Shown here: positions 17,332-26,734 of the stretch, piece after piece
Position numbering within the stretch: the first letter of the stretch is position 1
How the letters are laid out: each line of letters opens with the position of its first letter
From: Collinsella sp.
Lineage (GTDB): Bacteria > Actinomycetota > Coriobacteriia > Coriobacteriales > Coriobacteriaceae
Direction: 5' to 3'
NCBI GenBank assembly: GCA_019414565.1
Contig: DXLU01000007.1
Span: 66,552-130,551 of the forward strand
DNA: 64,000 nt
The notes under the pieces: model-generated
Told to the model about the DNA's origin: nothing
What the model saw: only the letters and a program-made list of their open reading frames with translations
Database searches by the model: none
Made by a program: the position numbers and the translations under genes

Positions 17332-17991
17332 ATGAGTCTCTCCGAGCTCTGGTCGCTCTATGGCCAGAACTACATTGACGCGCTGCTAGCAACCTGGGGT
17401 ATGACGCTTGAGTCGTTTGCCATCGCCATGGTGCTGGCCGTCGCCGTCACCGTGATGCGCGTGTCGCCGCTCAAGCCGCTGCGCGTCTTTGGCGACCTGT
17501 ATGTCCAGGTCTTCCGTAACATCCCCGGCATTGCGTTGCTCATCATCGTCGTCTACGCATTGCCGCCGCTCAAGGTCGTCCTGCCCTACCGCACCTGCGT
17601 AATCGTCGCCACGGTGTTGCTGGGCTCGGCATTTGGCTCTGAGAACTTTATGAGCGGTATCAACACCGTCGGCGTCGGCCAAGTCGAAGCCGCACGTTCG
17701 CTCGGCATGAGCTTCAACCGTATCCTCGCCAAGATTGTGATTCCGCAGGCGCTGCGCTCAAGCGTATTGCCCATGACCAACCTCTTTATCGCCGTCATGC
17801 TCACCACCGCGCTCGGCAGTCAGGTGCCGCTTAAACCGCAGGAGCTCACCGGCGTGGTGAGCTATATCAACACGCGCTCGCTCGGCGGCGTCGCCGCGTT
17901 CTTTATCTCGGCGCTCGGCTACCTGGGCACGGCCTTTGTGGTGAGCCACATTGGCAACTACATCGATAAGAAGGTGAGGATCCTCCGATGA
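17332..17991 (+). CDS. Polar amino acid ABC transporter permease 1
   Basis: 219 residues, ATG with GGGAGG seven nt upstream. Hydrophobic segments near 20-45, 55-75, 90-115, 150-170 and 190-210. The EAA-type loop VEAARSLGMSFNRILAKIVIP (part shown: VEAARSLGMSF) contacts the ATPase; the FRNIPGIALL motif fits the HisM/GlnP family. Its stop overlaps the next permease start (ATGA), indicating coupled translation and a heterodimeric channel. Confidence 0.9.
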   Translation: MSLSELWSLYGQNYIDALLATWGMTLESFAIAMVLAVAVTVMRVSPLKPLRVFGDLYVQVFRNIPGIALLIIVVYALPPLKVVLPYRTCVIVATVLLGSAFGSENFMSGINTVGVGQVEAARSLGMSFNRILAKIVIPQALRSSVLPMTNLFIAVMLTTALGSQVPLKPQELTGVVSYINTRSLGGVAAFFISALGYLGTAFVVSHIGNYIDKKVRILR

Positions 17992-18821
17992 GCAAGCACT
18001 CCTCTCCCGCGCTCACCATGCGCGATGCGCTCTACGAGGCTCCCGGCCCCAAGATGCGCGCCAAGATTCGCATCGGCACCGCCATCTCGCTTGTTGCCGT
18101 TGCCGCACTCGTTGCCCTCGTGTTGCAGCGCTTTTATGTGACCGGTCAGCTTTCGGTCCACTATTGGTATTTCTTTACGCACCTCACCACTTGGAAGTTC
18201 CTGCTTGCCGGCTTTGAAGGCACCGTTAAAGTCGCACTCACCGCCGGTGCCATCGCGCTGGTGCTGGGCTTGGCCCTTATGCTCGGCCGCACCAGCGACA
18301 TCAAGCCGCTGCAGCTGGTCTGCCGCGTGCTCACCGATTTCTTCCGCGGCGTGCCGAGCCTGCTGTTCATCTACTTCTTCTTTTTGGTGCTGCCCCAGTA
18401 CAAGATCGCGCTGCCGTCGTTTTGGATGCTCACGCTTCCCGTCGCGCTCGCCGCAGCCGGTGTACTTGCCGAGATCTTCCGTGCCGGCGTCAACGCCGTG
18501 CCGCGCGGCCAGGTCGAGGCTGCCCAGGCGCTCGGCCTTTCCAAAGCTATAATCACCTTTAAAATCGTCCTGCCGCAGGCTATTCGGTTTATCATTCCGT
18601 CGTTGATTTCGCAGCTCGTAGTCGTCGTCAAAGACACCACCGTCGCCTATGTGGTGAGCTACCCCGACCTCATGCAAAATGCCCGCGTGCTCATCACCAA
18701 CTACGACGCGCTCGTGTCGGTCTACCTGGTGATCGCGGTCATCTATATCCTCATCAACGTCGCGATCAACAAGGCCGCCGTCTACGTCTCGCACAAGACC
18801 GGCGCGACCATCATCCGCTAA
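17988..18821 (+). CDS. Polar amino acid ABC transporter permease 2
   Basis: 277 residues, starting in a 4-nt overlap with permease 1. An N-terminal extension of about 60 residues includes one extra hydrophobic segment, then the family core with FFRGVPSLLFIYFFF and the EAA loop VEAAQALGLSKAIITFKIVLP (part: VEAAQALGLSK). It pairs with permease 1 to form the membrane channel for the amino acid captured by the lipoprotein. Confidence 0.9.
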   Translation: MSKHSSPALTMRDALYEAPGPKMRAKIRIGTAISLVAVAALVALVLQRFYVTGQLSVHYWYFFTHLTTWKFLLAGFEGTVKVALTAGAIALVLGLALMLGRTSDIKPLQLVCRVLTDFFRGVPSLLFIYFFFLVLPQYKIALPSFWMLTLPVALAAAGVLAEIFRAGVNAVPRGQVEAAQALGLSKAIITFKIVLPQAIRFIIPSLISQLVVVVKDTTVAYVVSYPDLMQNARVLITNYDALVSVYLVIAVIYILINVAINKAAVYVSHKTGATIIR

Positions 18822-18857
18822 CGATTTACCATTTCGAGTCATAAGGAGCCGAGCACC

Positions 18858-19622
<765 letters not shown>

Positions 19623-19709
19623 CCCAATTGCCACGCGGGCAAATTCATCAGTAACGTTTGCCCCGTGCCACCCCTGTGCCATGTCCACCCGGATTCGAAA
19701 GCCGCAACC

Positions 19710-20519
19710 ATGATCGGAACCCGCACCTCATCGTCCTACACCCCGCATGTCAACGTCGACCCCGCCGACCGCCCACTCATCCTCGTCGCACCGCGTTGGG
19801 AAGAGGCAAAGCCGTTTTTGAGCGAGACGCTCTCCCCCAACGAGGAAATCGCAAGTGTCTTTGTCGATGCCATTCTTGCTGCCGGCGGCCTGCCGTTGCA
19901 GATGTCCATCACCGAGGACATTGAGGTTATCCGTCATTACGTCGATATCGCCGACGGCATCGCCATTCCCGGCGGCCCCGATGTCAATCCCAAACGCTGG
20001 GGCGACGAGCGTCCTTACGATCCCACGCTGTGCTGCGAGATTCGCGACCGTTTTGAGTTTAAGCTGGTTAACGAGGTGCTTCGCGCCAAAAAGCCACTCT
20101 TTACCACCTGCCGCGGCACGCAGCTGCTCAATGTCGCCACCGGCGGCACCCTGTGCATGGACGTGCCGAGCCTGGGCGCGCGCGAGGGCCGCACGCAGTG
20201 GCGCCATACCCACGTGCTCAACGACCCTGTGCATCCTGTCGAGGTCGTGCCGGGCTCGCTGCTGGAGCGCGCGGTTGGCGGGCACAGGTTGATCCAGACC
20301 AACTCCGCACACCACTGCTGCGTCGATCGTCTTGGTAAAAGCACGCGCTTGGTCGCTAAGGCAACCGACGGCGTGCCCGAGTGCATCGAAGTCGAGGGCC
20401 AGCCGTTCTGCCTGGGCGTGCAATGGCACCCTGAGTATACGTGGAAGACGCTCGAGACCGACTTTAACCTGTGGAAGTCGTTTGTCGAGGCAGCGGCCAA
20501 GGTTAAGCAGGCCCGCTAG
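19710..20519 (+). CDS. Gamma-glutamyl-gamma-aminobutyrate hydrolase family peptidase (C26)
   Basis: 269 residues from the ATG at 19710; an earlier GTG at 19665 adds an unconserved leader. Class I glutamine amidotransferase-like fold: oxyanion and substrate segment GIAIPGGPDVNP, nucleophile in TTCRGTQLLNV, and catalytic His-Pro-Glu in GVQWHPEY. The family splits gamma-glutamyl bonds (PuuD-like). It lies 87 nt after the amino acid transporter ATPase on the same strand and may share its transcript, which would fit uptake followed by processing of a gamma-glutamyl compound; this link is inference. Confidence 0.8.
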   Translation: MIGTRTSSSYTPHVNVDPADRPLILVAPRWEEAKPFLSETLSPNEEIASVFVDAILAAGGLPLQMSITEDIEVIRHYVDIADGIAIPGGPDVNPKRWGDERPYDPTLCCEIRDRFEFKLVNEVLRAKKPLFTTCRGTQLLNVATGGTLCMDVPSLGAREGRTQWRHTHVLNDPVHPVEVVPGSLLERAVGGHRLIQTNSAHHCCVDRLGKSTRLVAKATDGVPECIEVEGQPFCLGVQWHPEYTWKTLETDFNLWKSFVEAAAKVKQAR

Positions 20520-20550
20520 CTCGCGAACCACTCAGGTTAAAGCCTCCTAA

Positions 20551-20592
20551 GCCGGGGGGGGCGGACACCAGCTACGGTGCCCGCCCCCCTGT
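20551..20592 (+). terminator. GC-rich terminator after the C26 peptidase gene
   Basis: GGGGGGCGG (20556-20564) and CCGCCCCCC (20581-20589) with inner ACACC/GGTG pairs. Very stable, with a weak T-rich tail (TGTATTTG). Confidence 0.75.
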
Positions 20593-20629
20593 ATTTGATA
20601 TGCTCGGTATGATTATCCCTCACAAACAA

Positions 20630-21448
20630 TCAGAGAAATCTTGACCGTAATCGGTCGACGGTAAAGCAAATGGCAAAAACGCTTGCTACGTTTATTAGGC
20701 AGTCAATTAAAATCGAGATGCATTGACCATTCCCCAACGGGGTCACGCCGCAAATCCACATGAGCATCGAGGCTGGAAGCGGAAGCATGGAATTGGCCCC
20801 GACCTGTATGTAGATCGCTACGACGTTGACAAGCAACAGCATGCCAATCGGACCGAAGCCGGACCCAAAATAGGAAACAACGATTACGCAAGAGACCACA
20901 TATGCAAGGCAGACGGCACTCGCCAGAAGAAGTCGATAGCAAAACATATTCAGGTTGAAACACTGTTGAGCATCCGAAACGATTGCGCAGTTAAGACAGT
21001 ACAAAACGACACTCGACAGGACAAACGCGCCCAAAAGGGCAAAAGAAGATAGCACCACTCGCGCAACGATAGCGCACACACGCTTCCCTCCCCGAGCCTC
21101 CGACAACCCCCACGGTTCCTCAATAAAGCCCGAACTGACAAAGCGCGGCACAATGCAAGCCGCGATGAACGGAAAGAACAATGCATGAGCCAACGGGGCT
21201 ACGTTGAACAGCAGACCGCGAAAAACCTCTGCATTACCAAATAGAACGGCATCCTCTGCCGATAGCCGAAGCGTCGGGTCTGGGAAAAAGCCCAAGAAAC
21301 TGTTCTCACGGAGGCTACAGAACCACATCGGGAAAGAATTAAGCTGCAATACCACCATGCACGCATAAATTACCAGGATTAAGGCGTACGCCCATTTGCT
21401 CACATGCTTCAATTCTGACTGGAGAAGTCTTTTAATCTGACGAGCCAT
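20630..21448 (-). CDS. ABC-2 type transporter permease B
   Basis: 272 residues from the ATG at 21448 (GGGGGTG upstream). About six hydrophobic segments, with a long extracytoplasmic loop after the first, as in small lantibiotic-immunity or bacitracin-type ABC-2 permeases. It overlaps the end of permease A by 17 nt and is the last gene of the unit. Base composition is more AT-rich than its neighbours. No specific substrate motif is visible. Confidence 0.75.
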   Translation of the reverse strand: MARQIKRLLQSELKHVSKWAYALILVIYACMVVLQLNSFPMWFCSLRENSFLGFFPDPTLRLSAEDAVLFGNAEVFRGLLFNVAPLAHALFFPFIAACIVPRFVSSGFIEEPWGLSEARGGKRVCAIVARVVLSSFALLGAFVLSSVVLYCLNCAIVSDAQQCFNLNMFCYRLLLASAVCLAYVVSCVIVVSYFGSGFGPIGMLLLVNVVAIYIQVGANSMLPLPASMLMWICGVTPLGNGQCISILIDCLINVASVFAICFTVDRLRSRFL

Positions 21449-22256
21449 TGAGCACACCCCCAGCGCGAAAGCTCAAGAGAGCGTAAATCAATACCGATAG
21501 ACAGCTGGCTACCACGCCATATCCCAGAAGCGTCAGCTGCCCCATATCGCTATACCCAAGGGCACATCCGACTCCAAGGTACGGCCCCGGAAGAAGGAAG
21601 ATCCATCGCAAGGATGGTATGGGCGTCTGAAGGTAAGTTCCGTAGAGCGTCAAGCTCATGACAAATCCAATAACTATCGCAGCCCCGCTCAATACAGCGC
21701 TGCCTGTAATCCGATAGATGGTCACCGTCTCCAGCGCAATCGATATCACCAATACGGCGTTAATCATCATTGCGGGCAAAAATGCAGCCAGCATGCTATG
21801 CGCATAGTTTTGCCCTCCACGTGTTATCGCTATTACAAACAGAAGAAGGCAAAGCGCACTATATGCTGCGCCGATTATTAAAGCAGACGAAAGTACATGT
21901 GCCAGAACCCCGTTAAAGCGGGCAAGACCTCTTGCTGAAGAAATTCGGCATCCCTCTTCATAGCCGCGCTCCTGTAAAATCGCCAGGCAAACGATGAGCG
22001 GAACGAACAGAGAGGTGCCGGCAAAAGCACTGCGCACAAGGGACTCATCAGGCGCAGATGAGTCGATTACATTCCAAAAGAATCCAATATCCTCCCCGCA
22101 AACGCTATTGCCAAAGGCGAGCAACGTTGTTCCGCTTTTTAGAAAGACACCGAAGAGAAGGCCGAACGCCAGCATAAGCGCAAGACAAAACTGCGCCGGA
22201 AACATCCTGTGTAAACGCATCATGTCCGCCTTTATGGGATGGATCGCCCGCTTCAT
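21432..22256 (-). CDS. ABC-2 type transporter permease A
   Basis: 274 residues, starting in an ATGA overlap with the ATPase end. About six hydrophobic segments, first at 20-40 and then from about 90 onward. Like its partner it is AT-richer than the flanking genes, which suggests the transporter was acquired. The two permeases probably form a heterodimer served by the ATPase encoded upstream. Confidence 0.75.
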   Translation of the reverse strand: MKRAIHPIKADMMRLHRMFPAQFCLALMLAFGLLFGVFLKSGTTLLAFGNSVCGEDIGFFWNVIDSSAPDESLVRSAFAGTSLFVPLIVCLAILQERGYEEGCRISSARGLARFNGVLAHVLSSALIIGAAYSALCLLLFVIAITRGGQNYAHSMLAAFLPAMMINAVLVISIALETVTIYRITGSAVLSGAAIVIGFVMSLTLYGTYLQTPIPSLRWIFLLPGPYLGVGCALGYSDMGQLTLLGYGVVASCLSVLIYALLSFRAGGVLNGSSD

Positions 22257-22753
22257 AGCGAGACCGCCTTCATCAAGCGCCTGTAATACTCTTTTAAGGA
22301 CGACGCCTCATCCCTTATGACGTCCATCGATTCCTTTTTTAGCAGTTCGCCGTCATGAATAAACAGGCAGCTTGTTGCAACCGATGCCAGCTCATCCAAG
22401 TCGTGGCTAGAGATAAGCATGGTTTTGCCCTGTTCTTGATTCAATCGACCGATAAGGGCCCATATACTCTCGATGCCCAACGGATCCAATCCATTTGCCG
22501 GCTCATCGAAAACTAGCAAGTCAGTGTCACCCAACAAAGCCGTAGCTATATCCAGCCGCCGTTTCATTCCCAAAGAAAAACTGCTTACGCTCTTTTTTTC
22601 ATCGACGTCCAGCCCGACTAGGCTCAAAACGCGAGGAATCTCACGATTCCCATCAAGCCCCCATTCCGCACATCGGATCCGAAGATTCTCAGCCGCGCTG
22701 AGAGATTGGTATGCTCCGCTGGAATCTGGCACATAGCCGACACGCATCCGCAT
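22253..22753 (-). CDS. ABC transporter ATPase, C-terminal part in -1 frame
   Basis: 166 residues carrying the Q-loop side (VGYVPDSSGAYQSLSAAENL, part), signature FSLGMKRRL, Walker B LLVFDEP and H-loop ISSHDLDE. The Walker A part is in the preceding frame. Its ATG at 22753 overlaps the TGA of the first part (TGATG). Without the first part this polypeptide cannot be a complete nucleotide-binding domain, so the two halves are either joined by frameshifting, made as separate chains, or the gene is broken. See the 22753-23013 entry. Confidence 0.75.
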   Translation of the reverse strand: MRMRVGYVPDSSGAYQSLSAAENLRIRCAEWGLDGNREIPRVLSLVGLDVDEKKSVSSFSLGMKRRLDIATALLGDTDLLVFDEPANGLDPLGIESIWALIGRLNQEQGKTMLISSHDLDELASVATSCLFIHDGELLKKESMDVIRDEASSLKEYYRRLMKAVSL

Positions 22754-23013
22754 CAGACCAAGCTCTTTTTTGATTTGCCTCCAAAGAGCTCCACGCTCCC
22801 CGACGACGGCTCGCAGATGCCCAAGACGATTTTAATTAGCGTGCTTTTGCCCGCACCGTTTGCGCCGACAAGGGCACAGAGCTCAGACTGATGCACCTCA
22901 AAGGAAACGTCATGCAACACACGCCGTTTCCCGTAGCGCTTTGACACCTTTGATAACTTTATCGTTGATACGCTCATCGAACTCCCGTCCTGCTTGATAG
23001 CAAAACCGCTCAT
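22753..23013 (-). CDS. ABC transporter ATPase, N-terminal part with Walker A, ending after a slippery heptamer
   Basis: 86 residues with a good AAGGA ribosome site. The Walker A motif is GANGAGKST. The frame ends GGKSKKSLV then TGA. The codons before the end read TCA AAA AAG AGC, containing A-AAA-AAG, the same -1 slippery heptamer used by E. coli dnaX. A -1 slip yields GGKSKKELGLMRMRVGYVP, which runs straight into the second part and reads like a normal Q-loop approach. A one-base indel in the six-A run would give the same result. Both recoding and simple mutation or sequencing error remain open. Confidence 0.75.
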   Translation of the reverse strand: MSGFAIKQDGSSMSVSTIKLSKVSKRYGKRRVLHDVSFEVHQSELCALVGANGAGKSTLIKIVLGICEPSSGSVELFGGKSKKSLV

Positions 23014-23098
23014 ATCGTTCCTTCTTATCTTTATCGACTTCCATTGTTATTATTGTTTTTCGATAACTCATATTTGTCAAGATAATCTAAAAGAAAGA

Positions 23099-23117
23099 AC
23101 CCGTGTTAGACACGGGT
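23099..23117 (-). terminator. Terminator after the XRE gene
   Basis: ACCCGTGT (23099-23106) and ACACGGGT (23110-23117) with a 3-nt loop; on the minus strand a T-rich tail (TTCTTTCTTTT) follows. It separates the XRE/DUF2975 pair from the ABC-2 unit. Confidence 0.8.
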
Positions 23118-23157
23118 CCCTTCACGCTGATATTTCGTTTTAGTTGTTCGCCTTAAG

Positions 23158-23487
23158 CTACTCATCGCTCAAATCGACAGCGAAGACCGATGTCGGAAGC
23201 GACGCCTCATTGCCTCTGCCATCCCGCATCTGCCTCACGGCATTCTTCGCGCGCTCGACAATAAGTTCCTCGAGCTCTTTCTCGCTCACGCGCTGAATAA
23301 TATCTCCCGGTTGACAATCAAGCTCATCACAGATTTCGAGAAGCGTCTTAAGGCGAATAGCTTTTATTTTTCCGTTTCTTAGCTTTGAAATATTAGCCGG
23401 AGTATGCCCCGTCGCCCGAATCAGATCAGCACTGGTCTTTCCGGTCTTAAGCAGCTGCGCCTCAAGCTCGATGATGAGATAGCTCAT
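23158..23487 (-). CDS. XRE-type helix-turn-helix regulator (YozG-like partner of DUF2975)
   Basis: 109 residues, AGGAGG four nt before the ATG. The HTH (about 12-62) has TSADLIRATGHTPANISKLRNG (part: HTPANISKLR) and the DELDCQPGDII ending typical of YozG-like proteins. A C-terminal tail of about 45 residues is charged. It starts 8 nt after the DUF2975 gene; such pairs are common in Firmicutes and Actinobacteria, with the small regulator usually controlling the pair. Confidence 0.85.
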   Translation of the reverse strand: MSYLIIELEAQLLKTGKTSADLIRATGHTPANISKLRNGKIKAIRLKTLLEICDELDCQPGDIIQRVSEKELEELIVERAKNAVRQMRDGRGNEASLPTSVFAVDLSDE

Positions 23488-23495
23488 GTTTCCTC

Positions 23496-24059
23496 CTACA
23501 CAAGCTCGTCAGACTGCTCTTGGAGCAGCGAGGCATAACTCCAGATCACCGAGACAAACAAACAAACAGCCGCGCCGATAAGCGACCCCGCGTCAAAGGC
23601 AACGCCCTGGCAAATCGCGATAACGAAGGAATGGGGCACGACGCAAAGCTCCAGGCCGCCAATGGTGAGATTGACCGATCCATAGGCACCAACAAGCGAA
23701 ACCGCGGCGTTAACAGCAAAGGCAAACGCGAGAACACGGATAAGCCGCACATGCGCCCTGGTAAAGGGCGATACGCCCCGCGAAATGTCACGGCTGATTC
23801 CGCACAAAACGACAAGCGAAATACCCATGACAAGCGCCATGCACAGTCCGCTTGGGATAACGATGCACCCGCCATTGAGAAGCGTCACAACACCGAAAGA
23901 ATCGACAGAAACAACGTTTGCAACCGCATACCAGATCACGTAAACAACCAACGCGGCAAAAGCGACGAGCATTCCCGCAAAACCGACCGCCATGCAAAAG
24001 CCAAGCTTCCTTACAGTCTCGCCCGCCTTGGCCATACGCTGAACGCTGTTGGACATACA
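23496..24059 (-). CDS. DUF2975-type membrane protein
   Basis: 187 residues from the ATG at 24059 (GAGGGTGAG upstream). An upstream in-frame extension crosses the palindrome at 24176-24231 and was rejected. Four hydrophobic segments (about 17-40, 60-85, 105-130, 150-175) and the segment ISRGVSPFTRAHVRLIRVLAF (part: GVSPFTRAHVRLIR) are the hallmark of DUF2975. It pairs with the XRE gene directly downstream. Function unknown, probably a small sensor or regulator partner. Confidence 0.8.
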   Translation of the reverse strand, partial: CMSNSVQRMAKAGETVRKLGFCMAVGFAGMLVAFAALVVYVIWYAVANVVSVDSFGVVTLLNGGCIVIPSGLCMALVMGISLVVLCGISRDISRGVSPFTRAHVRLIRVLAFAFAVNAAVSLVGAYGSVNLTIGGLELCVVPHSFVIAICQGVAFDAGSLIGAAVCLFVSVIWSYASLLQEQSDELV

Positions 24060-24175
24060 CTCACCCTCATCGAACCTATCGTTATCCGAATAGTTTATCG
24101 AACAACGATATGGATTGCATGTGGGAAGCCCCGCCAGGGCGCGAGAGTGAATTTTTGGACACGTATCGAACGAGA

Positions 24176-24231
24176 GTGGATAATCTCCCACTTTGAGGCC
24201 GCCACCGGGCCTAAAACGGGAGATTATCCAC
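24176..24231. terminator. Long hairpin after the HPt gene
   Basis: GTGGATAATCTCCC (24176-24189) is exactly inverted at 24218-24231, with an inner AGGCC/GGCCT pair. It lies 31 nt past the HPt stop and upstream of the DUF2975 gene, so it separates the two units. Confidence 0.7.
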
Positions 24232-24261
24232 ACTCATAGTCATCACAATGCACGTAAGCTC

Positions 24262-24618
24262 TTATTCTGCTGCCTCGCGCAGGGCCGACATCGTAGCTGC
24301 ATATTGCTGCTGCAGTGCATGCATTCCCTCACGAGCGCCGTCAACGGCATCGGCACCGCGTAGAGCTTCGGTCACCACGACCGCCGGCTCGTACAGATTA
24401 TCGAATCCCAGGTTCTGGCTCACGCCCTTGAGCGTGTGCGCCGCCATAAACGCTTCCTTGGCGTCTCCTGCCGCCATGGCAGCCTCCAGCTTGTCCATGC
24501 TCTCGTCATCCAAAAACTTGAGGGCAAAGCGGGCAAGCATCTCCTCGCCCATCAGCCGAGCGCAAGCGTCATCATAATTGGCGCCGATCTTCTCATACGT
24601 CTCGCGCATGGAAATCAT
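24262..24618 (-). CDS. Hpt-domain phosphotransfer protein
   Basis: 118 residues, AAGGAG nine nt upstream of the ATG. A single four-helix HPt domain with the phospho-accepting His in AAHTLKGVSQNLGF (about residue 60). It lies 23 nt downstream of the REC-containing signalling gene, so it probably relays phosphate to or from that receiver domain. No histidine kinase is nearby; a kinase elsewhere must feed it. Confidence 0.9.
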   Translation of the reverse strand: MISMRETYEKIGANYDDACARLMGEEMLARFALKFLDDESMDKLEAAMAAGDAKEAFMAAHTLKGVSQNLGFDNLYEPAVVVTEALRGADAVDGAREGMHALQQQYAATMSALREAAE

Positions 24619-24641
24619 GGATTCAAACTCCTTTGGTCAAA

Positions 24642-26525
24642 CTAAATCGTAGGAAGCGCAACGACCTCGGCAGGACGCGCCAATGTTTCGGCAATACGGT
24701 CTTGCACCTCGAGCAGACAGTCGAGCAGCAGCGGGTTAAAGGTGCCGCACTTACCGTCCAGGATCATCTGAATCGCCTCCTCGTGCGGGATGGCATCCTT
24801 GTACACGCGGACGCTCGTCAGCGCGTCGTACACGTCGGCCACCGAAACTACCTGCGCGGCGATGGGGATATCGTCGCCCTTAAGGCCGTCGGGATAGCCC
24901 TTGCCGTCCCAGCGCTCGTGGTGCCAACGCGCAATCTGGTACGCATATTCCATAAGCGCATTGCCGGCGTGATGGCGGCCCAGCTCATGCAGCATGTCGG
25001 CGCCGATCGTGGTATGCGTCTTCATAATCTCGAACTCCTCGGACGTGAGGCGCCCGGGCTTGTTGAGAATCGCATCGTCAATCGACATCTTGCCGATATC
25101 GTGCAGTGCCGAAGCCAGGGCAATCGTAGAGCGCTCCTCGTTGTCGAGGGAGATGTTGTCGCTACGGTGGACCAGGCAGCCAAGCAGCAGCTCGGTCAGC
25201 TTCTCGATGTTCGTAACGTGCCTGCCGCTCTCGCCATTGCGGAGCTCCATGACGCCGGCCATGATGTCGATGAGCATGCGGCTGTTCTTTACGCGCTCGT
25301 TGTACTGCTGGGACAGCAGGCTCGTCAGGCGGCGCTGTTTGGCGTACAGGCGGATGGTGTTGCTTACACGGCGGCGCACGACACGGGAGTCAAACGGGCG
25401 GTTGACATAGTCAGAGGCACCCAGCTCATACGCGCGCAGCACCACATCGTCGGAATCTTCGCTCGAGATCATGATGACAGGCAGATTGTCAATAATCGAC
25501 CGGCGCGACAGATCGCCCAACACCTCAAAGCCGTTCATGCCCGGCATGACAATGTCCAGCAGCACGAGCGACAGCTCATCACCATAGCGGTCGACCATGT
25601 CGAGCGCTGCACGACCGCTATCGGCCTCGAGGATGCAATACTCGTCCTTGAGCATCTCGCTGAGAATAGCTCGGTTCATCTCGGAGTCATCGACGATAAG
25701 CACCGAAGGCTTTTCGCTTTGGAAGGTATCGACGGAATCGGTATCGGTCATGACCGTACCGGCTTTTGCCTTAGCGCGGCTCAGTAATTGGACAGCGCGG
25801 CCAACGCCCTCATCGACCGTCTCGCCATTAATGCGAACGCCACCAACACATGCTGTCAAGCTAACACGCTCATGGCCCGGAATAATCGCGGAATGAACGG
25901 CATCGGATACGTGACGCAGACGACGGGCGAAGTCATCGGAGGGGATATTGGGCATGACGGCCACAAACTTATCGCAACCATAGCGGACAAGCTCATCAGT
26001 CGAACGAATACTGCCTCGTATGGCCGTCGCCACCGCACCGAGTGCAAGGTCGCCGGCATGACGGCCACAGGTATCGTTGAAGACCCTAAAATCATCAAGG
26101 TCGATCATGGCCACACCGGCCTGCATGCGGGCGCTGCGAAGCTTTTCCTCGTAATATCGGCGATTGCGCACGCTCGTCAGCACGTCGGTGTAGACAAGGT
26201 CCTCTTCTGCGGTCTCCTGTTCATCAATCGGACGCACCATCAGCAGGACGTAAGGCTCGCCCTCGACCTTCAGAGGGCGCAGGCGAGCGCGGTACTCAAC
26301 GCCATCGTTGAGCAGCCGTTCCGACACCTCATCGGAACCTGCCGCCAAGGCCTCAAGACTTGACTGGCGCAGACAGGGACACCGTTCGCCGGCGAGCAGG
26401 CAGTTAGGATCGCCCTTAATCTGATCGACAGACAGCAAACGTACCACGGGGTAGGTCTTCGCGACACGGGCGACCTCGGCGGCAGCCTCCTCGTCGGTTA
26501 GATTGGCCTCGTGATTATTGAGCAT
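24642..26525 (-). CDS. GGDEF (degenerate) / receiver / HD-GYP signalling protein
   Basis: 627 residues from the ATG at 26525 (GAAAGGG upstream). Order: N-terminal ligand or PAS-like region (to about 125), a GGDEF-fold domain (about 130-280) whose active-site motif reads YGCDKF instead of GGDEF, a REC domain (about 300-420) with DDSEMNR and phospho-acceptor LLDIVMPG, then an HD-GYP domain (about 440-610) with HDIGKM and HHERWDGKGYP intact. It should cleave cyclic dinucleotides and probably cannot make them; the GGDEF part may bind GTP as a regulator. The HPt gene 23 nt downstream likely phosphorylates the receiver. Confidence 0.9.
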   Translation of the reverse strand: MLNNHEANLTDEEAAAEVARVAKTYPVVRLLSVDQIKGDPNCLLAGERCPCLRQSSLEALAAGSDEVSERLLNDGVEYRARLRPLKVEGEPYVLLMVRPIDEQETAEEDLVYTDVLTSVRNRRYYEEKLRSARMQAGVAMIDLDDFRVFNDTCGRHAGDLALGAVATAIRGSIRSTDELVRYGCDKFVAVMPNIPSDDFARRLRHVSDAVHSAIIPGHERVSLTACVGGVRINGETVDEGVGRAVQLLSRAKAKAGTVMTDTDSVDTFQSEKPSVLIVDDSEMNRAILSEMLKDEYCILEADSGRAALDMVDRYGDELSLVLLDIVMPGMNGFEVLGDLSRRSIIDNLPVIMISSEDSDDVVLRAYELGASDYVNRPFDSRVVRRRVSNTIRLYAKQRRLTSLLSQQYNERVKNSRMLIDIMAGVMELRNGESGRHVTNIEKLTELLLGCLVHRSDNISLDNEERSTIALASALHDIGKMSIDDAILNKPGRLTSEEFEIMKTHTTIGADMLHELGRHHAGNALMEYAYQIARWHHERWDGKGYPDGLKGDDIPIAAQVVSVADVYDALTSVRVYKDAIPHEEAIQMILDGKCGTFNPLLLDCLLEVQDRIAETLARPAEVVALPTI

Positions 26526-26734
26526 AGGGGGCCCTTTCAGTAGTTTTGCTTGGTAGCAGTGGGTGCCAAATGTTACAAGGGTAGCACCTTGTCGATGCAG
26601 GTACACACGTGAATACCGTTTCTTTTTCATGAGTTGGCAGACGGTAGGGTTGAAGCCGCAGACGTTGGGTTTTGAGCACCTTTGTTAACACAGCCGAAAC
26701 GTCTACGAAAGAAGCCCGTTTGATGATTCGGCCG

